A stretch of 6,066 nt of DNA from Cellvibrionaceae bacterium (GCA_021151615.1 JAGKXA010000244.1:1-6066), one strand, 5' to 3'. Positions 1 through 6,025 are shown, counted from the first letter of the stretch. Program-made: numbers and translations. The notes: generated by a model from the letters alone, not told the origin.

Positions 1-772
1 GCTTAAGATTGCGGTTGTTTCCATTTTCCCTGATATGTTCAGCGCGATTGCCGATTTCGGAGTATCCGGTCGTGCAATCAAGCAAGGTCTGGTGGAGTTG
101 AAAATTTTGACTCCAAGGGATTTTGCACATGACCGTCATTCCACGGTGGATGAGCGCCCTTATGGTGGTGGCCCCGGGATGGTAATGATGGTTCAGCCTC
201 TGCGCGATGCTATAGCGGCAGCCAAAAGTTGGGCAGGTAATGATGCAAAAGTCATCTACCTGTCTCCCCAAGGCAGGACACTGGATCAAGCCGGTGTTGC
301 CGAGCTTGCGGGTTCCCGCAATATGGTGTTGGTTGCAGGGCGTTACGAAGGTATTGACGAGCGTTTGCTGCAAACTGTGATTGACGAAGAGTGGTCCGTT
401 GGCGATTACGTATTGAGTGGCGGTGAGTTACCCGCAATGGTGTTGATAGATGCGGTAATTCGCATGGTGCCTGGTGCTCTGGGGCATGCACTGTCAGCAG
501 AGCAGGATTCATTTACGGATGGTTTGCTGGATTGCCCGCACTATACCCGTCCTGAAGATTTTGAAGGAATGTGTGTTCCAGAGGTGTTGCTCTCTGGTAA
601 TCATGAACTCATTCGGCGCTGGCGATTAAAGCAATCGCTAGGGCGAACGTGGCTGAAAAGGCCAGATTTATTGCAAGCAATAAACTTAACCGAGGAGCAG
701 CAGAAGCTGTTGACGGAGTATCGTCGAGACCTTGATACGACAAACTCTAGCTGTGAAGCTATAGACTCTTAG
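1..772 (+). CDS. trmD: tRNA (guanine-N1-)-methyltransferase TrmD, 5' end at or just beyond the window edge
   Basis: TrmD transfers a methyl group from S-adenosylmethionine to N1 of G37, next to the anticodon of a subset of tRNAs, which prevents +1 frameshifting. It acts in the cytoplasm as a dimer. The frame is open from base 2 and reads LKIAVVSIFPDMFSAI, which aligns without gaps to the start of E. coli TrmD (MWIGIISLFPEMF), so the internal ATG at 35 is too late by about 11 residues. CTT at 2-4 cannot start, but base 1 (G) would be the third base of the preceding codon, so an ATG or GTG straddling the edge is plausible. Family hallmarks are visible: RPYGGGPGM, the SPOUT trefoil-knot segment GRYEGIDER then GDYVLSGGELPA, LLDCPHYTRP containing the catalytic Asp, and the C-terminal RRWRLKQSLGRTW. 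About 256 residues are visible against 255 in E. coli. The stop overlaps the Shine-Dalgarno of rplS. Identity is very secure. Confidence 0.97.
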   Translation, partial: LKIAVVSIFPDMFSAIADFGVSGRAIKQGLVELKILTPRDFAHDRHSTVDERPYGGGPGMVMMVQPLRDAIAAAKSWAGNDAKVIYLSPQGRTLDQAGVAELAGSRNMVLVAGRYEGIDERLLQTVIDEEWSVGDYVLSGGELPAMVLIDAVIRMVPGALGHALSAEQDSFTDGLLDCPHYTRPEDFEGMCVPEVLLSGNHELIRRWRLKQSLGRTWLKRPDLLQAINLTEEQQKLLTEYRRDLDTTNSSCEAIDS

Positions 773-775
773 GAG
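771..775 (+). promoter_or_regulatory. rplS ribosome binding site overlapping the trmD stop codon
   Basis: AGGAG begins on the second base of the trmD TAG stop (770-772) and lies 6 bases before the rplS ATG at 782. The overlap suggests that ribosomes finishing trmD could help initiate rplS, but the strong site also allows independent initiation, which fits the much higher demand for L19 than for TrmD. Confidence 0.8.
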
Positions 776-781
776 ATTATC

Positions 782-1132
782 ATGAGTAACCCAATTATCG
801 ATGCACTGGAAAAAGAACAGCTCAAGTCAAACCTGCCTGAGTTTTCTCCTGGTGATACCGTTGTTGTAAACGTAAAAGTAAAAGAAGGTGATCGCGAGCG
901 CGTTCAGGCTTACGAAGGTGTTGTAATTGCTATTCGTAACCGTGGTTTGAACTCTGCTTTCACTGTGCGTAAGATTTCTCACGGTGTAGGTGTTGAGCGT
1001 ACTTTCCAAACTCACAGCCCATTGATTGACAGCGTTGTGCTGAAGCGTCGTGGTGATGTGCGTCAAGCTAAGCTTTACTACCTGCGTGACCTTACTGGTA
1101 AGGCTGCTCGTATTAAAGAGAAGCTGGTATAA
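782..1132 (+). CDS. rplS: 50S ribosomal protein L19
   Basis: L19 is a small basic protein of the large ribosomal subunit, located at the 30S-50S interface. The 116-residue product matches the family length (115 in E. coli). It carries the hallmarks FSPGDTVVVNVKVKEGDRER, YEGVVIAIRNRGLNSAFTVR, the GVGVERTF segment, and the C-terminal LYYLRDLTGKAARIKEKL. The ATG start has a good Shine-Dalgarno 6 bases upstream. Codon choice is strongly biased (mostly CGT for Arg), as expected for a highly expressed ribosomal gene. It is the last gene of the conserved rpsP-rimM-trmD-rplS operon and is followed by a strong terminator 26 bases after its stop. Confidence 0.98.
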   Translation: MSNPIIDALEKEQLKSNLPEFSPGDTVVVNVKVKEGDRERVQAYEGVVIAIRNRGLNSAFTVRKISHGVGVERTFQTHSPLIDSVVLKRRGDVRQAKLYYLRDLTGKAARIKEKLV

Positions 1133-1158
1133 GACTAAATCGATCTTATTGATTGAGG

Positions 1159-1196
1159 AAAAGCCGAAGCAGGAAACTGTTTCGGCTTTTTTGTTT
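1159..1196 (+). terminator. Intrinsic terminator after rplS
   Basis: The arms 1159-1172 and 1177-1190 pair over 14 positions (13 Watson-Crick plus one G-U at 1169/1180), closing a GAAA tetraloop at 1173-1176 of the stable GNRA type. The 3' arm runs into six T (1187-1192), then G and TTT. This is a textbook rho-independent terminator ending the trmD-rplS operon and separating it from xerD. Confidence 0.95.
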
Positions 1197-1222
1197 GTGG
1201 TTATTTATAGGTTTTTTATAGT
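1195..1222 (+). promoter_or_regulatory. Weak candidate sigma-70 promoter for xerD-dsbC
   Basis: A -35-like TTGTGG (1195-1200) is followed after 16 bases by TATAGT (1217-1222), which matches the TATAAT consensus at 5 of 6 positions. It lies immediately after the rplS terminator and about 80 bases before the xerD start, in the AT-rich spacer where a promoter is needed. The -35 is poor, and AT-rich DNA yields such matches by chance. No other feature is apparent in the rest of the spacer. Confidence 0.3.
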
Positions 1223-1291
1223 TATTTTGATTTCATTTTGGCATCGGTGGGTGTTAAGTTAGTTCTGAATCGTTGGCTTTGATTTTTGCGT

Positions 1292-1299
1292 GGGGTGAG
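1292..1299 (+). promoter_or_regulatory. Ribosome binding site that favours the xerD ATG at 1304
   Basis: The purine-rich GGGGTGAG lies 4 bases before ATG 1304. The in-frame TTG at 1286, which would add six residues, has only a T-rich sequence upstream and would place this site inside the coding region. The ATG is therefore the better start. Confidence 0.65.
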
Positions 1300-1303
1300 A
1301 GAT

Positions 1304-2239
1304 ATGGGCGAGGTTTTGCTTGGCGCTGATCAAGTAAATGTGCCCAGCGCTGGTGATCTGGATCTTATTAATGCATTTCTTGATAGTAGTTGGATGGAGA
1401 AAGGCTTAAGTCATCACACGCAAGAATCTTATCGCCGCGATCTATCGCAATTTGCAGTTTGGTTAAATCAGAAAAGCATTGGTTTGATGATTGCAGATTC
1501 GGTGGCAATCCAGCAGTTTCTGGATTTTCGCTTTCAGCAAAAGCTATCCAGTAGAACCTCCGCACGTTTTCTATCCTGTTTGCGAGGTTTTTATCGATAT
1601 CTATTGCGCGAGGGGTTGTTGAAGGAAAATCCGGTTGCCTTGATAGAAAATCCAAAATTAGGAAAGCCGTTGCCGAAATCTTTGACGGAATCTGATGTCG
1701 AAGCACTGCTGGCAGCACCTGATGTGGATAGTCCGCTCGGGTTGCGTGATCGCACTATGCTGGAGGTGCTTTATGCCTGCGGTTTACGGGTTAGTGAGTT
1801 GGTTGGATTGACTGTGCCGCAAATCAATCTCCGTCAGAATGTTGTGCGTATTATTGGCAAGGGGAGTAAAGAGCGATTGGTGCCCATGGGGGAGGAGGCT
1901 GCACGCTGGCTGGAGCGGTATTTGCGTGAAGCGCGACCTGTGTTGCTGAATAATATCCCTGATGAGATAGTATTCCCCAGTACAAGGGCACAACCCATGA
2001 CACGTCAGACCTTTTGGTACCGTATCAAGTATTGGGCTGAAGTTGCAGGGATCAGAGCAGAGTTATCACCCCATACCCTGCGTCATGCATTTGCGACCCA
2101 TTTATTGAATCACGGAGCGGATTTGCGTGTGGTACAGTTGCTGCTCGGGCATAGCGATTTATCAACAACCCAAATTTATACCCATGTGGCAAAATTGCGG
2201 ATGAAACAACAGCACACGCTTCACCATCCGCGCGGTTAA
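1304..2239 (+). CDS. xerD: Site-specific tyrosine recombinase XerD
   Basis: XerD acts with XerC at the chromosomal dif site, under FtsK control, to resolve chromosome dimers before division. From ATG 1304 the product has 311 residues. An N-terminal core-binding (SAM-like) domain covers about residues 18-105 and the catalytic domain about 121-300. All six tyrosine-recombinase residues are present with E. coli-like spacing: R162 (CGLRVSEL), K186 (GKGSKERLVP), H257 and R260 (SPHTLRHAFATHLL), H283 (LLGHSDLSTTQIYTH) and nucleophile Y292. The C-terminus HHPRG resembles the XerD ending HHPRA rather than that of XerC, and the adjacent dsbC is the usual XerD neighbour. The N-terminus is about 17 residues longer than E. 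coli XerD, with weakly conserved sequence. An in-frame TTG at 1286 is a less likely start. A phage or integron integrase is unlikely given context and ending. Confidence 0.95.
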   Translation: MGEVLLGADQVNVPSAGDLDLINAFLDSSWMEKGLSHHTQESYRRDLSQFAVWLNQKSIGLMIADSVAIQQFLDFRFQQKLSSRTSARFLSCLRGFYRYLLREGLLKENPVALIENPKLGKPLPKSLTESDVEALLAAPDVDSPLGLRDRTMLEVLYACGLRVSELVGLTVPQINLRQNVVRIIGKGSKERLVPMGEEAARWLERYLREARPVLLNNIPDEIVFPSTRAQPMTRQTFWYRIKYWAEVAGIRAELSPHTLRHAFATHLLNHGADLRVVQLLLGHSDLSTTQIYTHVAKLRMKQQHTLHHPRG

Positions 2240-2270
2240 CGACGTTTATTGACTTTTACGAGACATTATT

Positions 2271-3062
2271 ATGATAAAAACATTGAAACACTTAGGATTG
2301 GTTGCGCTGGCTGGGCTGTCTATTTCAGTCATGGCGCCTATGGCATTGGCTCAAGGTGAGCTTCTCAAGCGTAAGTCGGTAGAAGAAACTATTTTGGAAA
2401 ACCTGCATAAGGCCCGCCCGGATATTAATTTCGGCCAGCCGCGACCTTCCATGATCAAAGGTTTGTATCAGGTTCAGGTTCCTGGTGGTCCGATCTTGTA
2501 TGTAACCCCGGAGGGGGACAAGTTTATTGCGGGTGAGATCTTTGGTATTGATTCGACGGGTTTTTCAAAGCTGGAAGATCCGTTCGTGATTGAAGAGCGT
2601 AAGAAAGCACTGGCTTCATTGGATGGTAAATCCAGTATTAACTTCAAGCCCAAAGGCAAAGCCAAAGCCGTTGTGTATGTATTCACTGATGTGGACTGTG
2701 GCTACTGCCGCAAGCTGCACAGTCAAATGCATGCCTACGATGAGGGCGGGCAGCAAAAACCTGGCTATAACGATCTTGGTATTGAGATTCGCTACCTGGC
2801 TTATCCTCGTGCAGGCATCCCCAGCCCTTCAGCGGATAAGTTGATTTCCGCATGGTGTGCCAAGGACAAACAATCTGCGTTAACCAAATTGAAGATTGAT
2901 GAATCTATCCCCGGTGCAACCTGTGATAATCCGGTTGCGCAGCAGTTTCAGTTGGGTGGTCAGCTAGGTGTAAATGGTACGCCAGCGCTTTTCCTTCCTG
3001 ATGGTAAGTTGATGCCAGGTTATTTGCCACCAGAGGATTTGGCACGTACTTTGGGTATTTAA
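2271..3062 (+). CDS. dsbC: Periplasmic thiol:disulfide interchange protein DsbC
   Basis: DsbC is a V-shaped homodimeric isomerase that reshuffles wrong disulfides in the periplasm and is kept reduced by DsbD. The 263-residue precursor has a typical Sec signal peptide: basic MIKTLKH, a hydrophobic stretch to about residue 24, and probable cleavage after ALA27. No lipobox cysteine is present, so the protein should be soluble. The N-terminal dimerisation domain covers about 30-100 (GLYQVQVPGGPILYVTPEGD). The thioredoxin-like domain carries the active site CGYC (C143, C146), the structural pair C196 and C218 (22 apart, as in E. coli C141 and C163), and the cis-proline loop GTPAL (P238). About ten extra residues (DEGGQQKPG region, about 156-166) lie between the active-site helix and the next strand compared with E. 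coli. The gene starts 31 bases after xerD and is probably co-transcribed with it. Its Shine-Dalgarno (near ACGAGA, 2258-2263) is weak. Confidence 0.95.
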   Translation: MIKTLKHLGLVALAGLSISVMAPMALAQGELLKRKSVEETILENLHKARPDINFGQPRPSMIKGLYQVQVPGGPILYVTPEGDKFIAGEIFGIDSTGFSKLEDPFVIEERKKALASLDGKSSINFKPKGKAKAVVYVFTDVDCGYCRKLHSQMHAYDEGGQQKPGYNDLGIEIRYLAYPRAGIPSPSADKLISAWCAKDKQSALTKLKIDESIPGATCDNPVAQQFQLGGQLGVNGTPALFLPDGKLMPGYLPPEDLARTLGI

Positions 3063-3076
3063 TCGATCGAACATTG

Positions 3077-3105
3077 TTGAAATTTGCTCTATGGCAACCT
3101 ATGTT
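3077..3105 (+). promoter_or_regulatory. Candidate upstream promoter in the dsbC-hom gap
   Basis: TTGAAA (3077-3082, 5 of 6 to the -35 consensus), a 17-base spacer and TATGTT (3100-3105, 4 of 6 to the -10 consensus). Transcription from here would begin near 3112 and have to pass the terminator at 3136-3169 before reaching hom. Support is motif and spacing only. Confidence 0.25.
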
Positions 3106-3115
3106 TTGGTTGCCA
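3092..3115 (+). repeat. 8-bp inverted repeat (hairpin) after dsbC
   Basis: TGGCAACC (3092-3099) and GGTTGCCA (3108-3115) are exact inverted repeats around an 8-base loop. No T-run follows, so it is not itself an intrinsic terminator. Its 3' arm can alternatively pair with the 5' arm of the terminator just downstream. It could be an RNA-stabilising hairpin or part of an attenuator. Confidence 0.6.
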
Positions 3116-3127
3116 ATAGCGATGCAA

Positions 3128-3156
3128 TTGACACTGACGGCCACCATGAGTATGGT
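3128..3156 (+). promoter_or_regulatory. Candidate sigma-70 promoter for hom-thrC, embedded in the terminator hairpin
   Basis: A perfect TTGACA -35 (3128-3133) is followed by exactly 17 bases and TATGGT (3151-3156), which keeps the key -10 positions T1, A2 and T6. The predicted start is near 3163, leaving a leader of about 50 bases before hom. The -10 box lies in the loop and 3' arm of the dsbC terminator, so one stretch of DNA could both end the upstream transcript and begin the next. It is the best promoter motif in the gap, but untested. Confidence 0.45.
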
Positions 3157-3169
3157 GGCCGTCTTTTTT
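3136..3169 (+). terminator. Intrinsic terminator between dsbC and hom
   Basis: The arms 3136-3147 and 3152-3163 are exact inverted repeats of 12 bp, rich in G-C, with a 4-base GAGT loop and six T directly after (3164-3169). This should end most xerD-dsbC transcripts and separate them from hom-thrC. It sits only 43 bases before the hom start, which leaves little room for a separate promoter downstream. Confidence 0.93.
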
Positions 3170-3200
3170 AGTATTGACGTAAATCTCCCTTAAATTTGAC

Positions 3201-3207
3201 GAGGAAA
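3201..3207 (+). promoter_or_regulatory. Ribosome binding site for the hom TTG start
   Basis: GAGGAAA lies 5 bases before TTG 3213, giving 8 bases between GAGG and the start codon. Translation from this TTG gives MNPVRIGICGLGTVG, which matches the N-terminus of Pseudomonas homoserine dehydrogenases (remembered as MKPVKVGICGLGTVG). No in-frame ATG lies nearby, so the TTG start is well supported. Confidence 0.85.
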
Positions 3208-3212
3208 TCACC

Positions 3213-4517
3213 TTGAACCCGGTAAGAATAGGCATCTGCGGTCTGGGAACCGTGGGCAGTGGTACAGTAAATATTCTCACGCGCAACAAAGCGCATATTG
3301 ATGCCCGTGCCGGTTGCAATATTTCTATTGTTCAAATTGGTGCTCGTCGCGATAACCCCAATGTTGATACTTCTAAATTTAACGTTACCCGTGATATTTT
3401 CGAAGTAGCCAACAACCCTGACGTTGATGTGTTGGTGGAAGTTATTGGCGGCACAACTATCGCTAAAGATTTGGTGCTTAAAGCTATTGAAAATGGTAAG
3501 CACGTAGTCACCGCCAATAAGGCCTTGATAGCCCATTATGGCAATGAAATTTTTGCGGCGGCTAAAGCCAAAGGTGTAACGGTTGCATTTGAGGCTGCAG
3601 TTGCAGGTGGTATCCCCATTATTAAAGCGATTCGCGAAGGTTTGGCAGCCAACAATATTGAGTGGCTGGCGGGGATTATTAATGGCACTGGCAACTTTAT
3701 CCTCACTGAAATGCGCGACAAAGGCCGCTCATTTGATGATGTTTTAGCTGAAGCCCAAGCCTTGGGTTATGCCGAAGCAGACCCCACTTTTGATGTGGAA
3801 GGTATTGATGCCGCGCACAAACTGGTCATTCTTGCCTCACTGGCATTTGGTATTCCGTTGGAGATAAACAAAGTCTTCACTGAAGGCATCACAAAAATTG
3901 CTACTGAAGACGTGACCTACGCTGAAGAACTTGGCTATCGCATCAAGAACCTTGGTATCGCCCGTCGTACTGATAAAGGTATTGAATTGCGCGTACACCC
4001 AACCCTGATTCCCGCGAAGCGTTTGATTGCCAATGTTGATGGTGTGATGAATGCTGTGTTGGTTAAGGGCGATGCTGTTGGCCCAACCTTGTACTACGGC
4101 GCAGGTGCTGGTGCTGAACCTACAGGCTCATCTATTGTGGGTGATATCGTAGACGTTGCGCGTACTCTGACAGCATCACCAGAGCATCGTGTTCCTTACT
4201 TGGGCTTCGGTGCGGATTTTGTTTCCGAGCAGCCTATCCTCGCGATTGAAGAAGTTGAAACCGCGAACTATTTGCGGATGTCAGCACAAGACAAACCGGG
4301 TGTGCTCTCCAAAATTGCTACTATTCTGAGCGACTCGGGCATCAGTATCGAAGCTATGATTCAGAAAGAAGCAAAAGAAGGTCAGACCACCGTACCGCTG
4401 ATTTTGCTGACTAATAAAGTGCAAGACAAAAAACTCGCAGCAGCTATTCGTAGTATTGAAGCACTGGATTCAATAAGTGGCTCAGTACAACGCATTCGCG
4501 TTGAAGCACTGAAATAG
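3213..4517 (+). CDS. hom: Homoserine dehydrogenase with C-terminal ACT domain
   Basis: Hom reduces aspartate-4-semialdehyde to homoserine with NAD(P)H, the branch step leading to threonine and methionine. The 434-residue monofunctional form lacks the aspartokinase part of E. coli ThrA. The N-terminal Rossmann fold carries GLGTVG (10-15). The cofactor/substrate region includes HVVTANKALIA (97-107) and EAAVAGGIPIIKAI (127-140). The family signature A-x3-G-Y-A...DP-x2-D-V-x-G-x-D-x3-K is complete at 181-203, with probable catalytic D199 and K203 (equivalents of yeast D219 and K223). A C-terminal ACT domain (about 352-430, YLRMSAQDKPGVLSKIATIL) indicates allosteric feedback control, usually by threonine in this family. 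It starts at TTG with a strong ribosome binding site. It lies 43 bases before thrC with no terminator between, so the two form an operon. Confidence 0.97.
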   Translation: MNPVRIGICGLGTVGSGTVNILTRNKAHIDARAGCNISIVQIGARRDNPNVDTSKFNVTRDIFEVANNPDVDVLVEVIGGTTIAKDLVLKAIENGKHVVTANKALIAHYGNEIFAAAKAKGVTVAFEAAVAGGIPIIKAIREGLAANNIEWLAGIINGTGNFILTEMRDKGRSFDDVLAEAQALGYAEADPTFDVEGIDAAHKLVILASLAFGIPLEINKVFTEGITKIATEDVTYAEELGYRIKNLGIARRTDKGIELRVHPTLIPAKRLIANVDGVMNAVLVKGDAVGPTLYYGAGAGAEPTGSSIVGDIVDVARTLTASPEHRVPYLGFGADFVSEQPILAIEEVETANYLRMSAQDKPGVLSKIATILSDSGISIEAMIQKEAKEGQTTVPLILLTNKVQDKKLAAAIRSIEALDSISGSVQRIRVEALK

Positions 4518-4546
4518 TTCGTGATATTCGTGCAGGAAAAAATTTT

Positions 4547-4551
4547 AAAGG
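4547..4551 (+). promoter_or_regulatory. Ribosome binding site for the thrC GTG start
   Basis: AAAGG lies 9 bases before GTG 4561, a moderate site at the long end of normal spacing. The GTG start gives MKYISTRG, which matches the conserved threonine synthase N-terminus, so the start is well supported despite the non-ATG codon. Confidence 0.7.
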
Positions 4552-4560
4552 TTATTTATT

Positions 4561-5958
4561 GTGAAATATATCAGTACTCGCGGCCTGGCGCCCGCACTTA
4601 GCTTTGAAGAAGTGGTACTCACTGGTCTCGCGCCGGATGGCGGTTTATACGTACCTGAAACACTGCCAACTTTTACCAAAGAAGAAATCGCTTCCTGGGC
4701 GGGTTTGTCTTATCAAGAACTTGCTTTCAATGTGATGAAACCTTTTGTGGCTGGCGCAATTAGCGATGAAGATTTCAAAAAAATCATTGCCGAAGCCTAT
4801 GCAACTTTCCGTCATGACGCAATTGCGCCCTTGGTGCAAACTGCACACAACGAATGGATTCTGGAATTGTTTCAGGGGCCAACGCTCGCGTTTAAAGATT
4901 TCGCACTGCAATTCCTGGGGCACTTGCTCGATCACCTGCTGAAAAAGCGCAACCAAAAAGTGGTGGTGATGGGCGCAACTTCCGGTGATACCGGCTCTGC
5001 TGCCATCGAAGGTTGTCGTCGTTGCGACAACATCGACATTTTCATTATGCACCCGAATAATCGTGTGTCTAATGTACAGCGTCGTCAAATGACGACTGTG
5101 CTTGCACCCAACGTATTTAATATCGCGCTCGAAGGTAACTTTGATGATTGCCAGAACATGGTAAAAGCCAGTTTCGGTGATCAATCTTTCTTACCGGAAG
5201 GTCGTCAACTGGTTGCAGTAAATTCGATTAACTGGGCGCGCATCATGGCGCAAATCGTGTATTACTTTTATGCCGGTTTGGCATTGGGTGCGCCACATCG
5301 TCCAATTGCTTTCTCGGTTCCTACGGGAAACTTCGGTGATATTTTTGCCGGTTATCTTGCCAAGAAAATGGGTTTGCCGGTAGATCAGTTGGTTATCGCG
5401 ACTAACAGTAACGACATTTTGCATCGTTGCATTAGCAGCAACGATCACAGCAAGCATCAATTGCAGCATACCTTGTCGCCCAGCATGGACATCATGGTAT
5501 CCAGCAATTTCGAGCGCATGTTGTTCGATCTGTATGATCGCGATGGCAGTGCAATTCGTCAGTTGATGGAAGACTTTAAATCCGGCAGCATGACGTTGAA
5601 AGAGTCTGCGCTGGTGCGTGCACGTGAATTGTTTACCAGTCATGGTGTGAGTGATGAAGTTACGATTGATGTGATTCGTGAAGTATTTGATCGCACCGAG
5701 TACCTGCTTGATCCGCACACTGCCATTGGTGTTGATGCCGCGCGTAAAACCCGTCGCCGTCAGGATATTCCAATGGTGGTACTGGCCACTGCGCATCCGG
5801 CCAAATTTCCGGAAGCGGTGCGTAAAGCAGGGCAGGGCGATGACCCGGCATTGCCACACCATATGAAGGATTTGTTTGAGCGTGAAGAGCGCTACACCGT
5901 ATTGCCACAAGATTTGGCCAAAGTGCAACAATTTGTTGCTGCTAATGTGCGTAAATAA
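4561..5958 (+). CDS. thrC: Threonine synthase
   Basis: ThrC is a pyridoxal-phosphate enzyme that converts O-phosphohomoserine and water to threonine and phosphate, the last step of threonine synthesis. The 465-residue product begins MKYISTRG and has the conserved GLAPDGGLYVPE (22-33). The PLP-binding segment GPTLAFKDFALQ (106-117) carries the Schiff-base lysine K112. The MGATSGDTGSAAIEG loop (137-151) and PTGNFGDIFAGY (254-265) contact cofactor phosphate and substrate. The C-terminal LDPHTAIG (383-390) and TAHPAKFPEAV (410-420) are also typical. The length and sequence fit the long (fungal/gammaproteobacterial) class found in Pseudomonas, rather than the shorter plant-like form. The start is GTG. 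It follows hom in the same operon and ends in a strong terminator. The thrB-type homoserine kinase needed between Hom and ThrC is not in this window. Confidence 0.97.
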   Translation: MKYISTRGLAPALSFEEVVLTGLAPDGGLYVPETLPTFTKEEIASWAGLSYQELAFNVMKPFVAGAISDEDFKKIIAEAYATFRHDAIAPLVQTAHNEWILELFQGPTLAFKDFALQFLGHLLDHLLKKRNQKVVVMGATSGDTGSAAIEGCRRCDNIDIFIMHPNNRVSNVQRRQMTTVLAPNVFNIALEGNFDDCQNMVKASFGDQSFLPEGRQLVAVNSINWARIMAQIVYYFYAGLALGAPHRPIAFSVPTGNFGDIFAGYLAKKMGLPVDQLVIATNSNDILHRCISSNDHSKHQLQHTLSPSMDIMVSSNFERMLFDLYDRDGSAIRQLMEDFKSGSMTLKESALVRARELFTSHGVSDEVTIDVIREVFDRTEYLLDPHTAIGVDAARKTRRRQDIPMVVLATAHPAKFPEAVRKAGQGDDPALPHHMKDLFEREERYTVLPQDLAKVQQFVAANVRK

Positions 5959-5972
5959 TGTTATGTAATACC

Positions 5973-6008
5973 AAAAAGCCGCGCTGGTAATTCCAGTGCG
6001 GCTTTTTT
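5973..6008 (+). terminator. Intrinsic terminator after thrC
   Basis: The arms 5973-5987 and 5993-6007 pair over 15 positions (one G-U at 5983/5997) around a 5-base TAATT loop. The 3' arm merges into six T (6003-6008) and a further T-rich stretch to about 6022. The A-run on the 5' side gives some terminator character on the minus strand too. It closes the hom-thrC operon, starting 14 bases after the thrC stop. Confidence 0.93.
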
Positions 6009-6025
6009 GTTTTTATTTTTTATTG

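Noticed and set aside
35..37. ATG at 35 as the start of trmD
   Set aside because: The frame upstream to base 2 encodes the conserved TrmD N-terminus (LKIAVVSIFPD), so the ATG is internal.
1050..1262. 70-codon + strand frame covering the rplS end, its terminator and the spacer
   Set aside because: It overlaps rplS out of frame, reads through the terminator hairpin, and its hydrophobic C-terminal part comes from T-rich intergenic DNA.
1286..1288. TTG as the xerD start
   Set aside because: It has no ribosome binding site, whereas the ATG at 1304 has GGGGTGAG just upstream.
3091..3171. A 26-codon ORF starting MATYVLVANS between dsbC and hom, whose first residues recall the start of 'host attachment' family proteins
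   Set aside because: No Shine-Dalgarno lies upstream, the frame is composed almost entirely of the two hairpins, and the similarity covers about ten residues only. It is more likely a chance reading through structured DNA.
3174..3196. Second promoter-like pair TTGACG ... TAAATT close to hom
   Set aside because: The spacing is only 11 bases, far from the 16-18 needed, and no suitable -10 exists at the right distance.
4645..5184. 179-residue minus-strand open frame opposite the first part of thrC
   Set aside because: Antisense shadow of thrC without a ribosome binding site or recognisable motif.
5191..5931. Long 246-residue open frame on the minus strand opposite thrC
   Set aside because: It lies wholly inside the well-supported thrC gene, has no recognisable domain, and has cysteine-, histidine- and threonine-rich composition typical of an antisense shadow of a biased gene.
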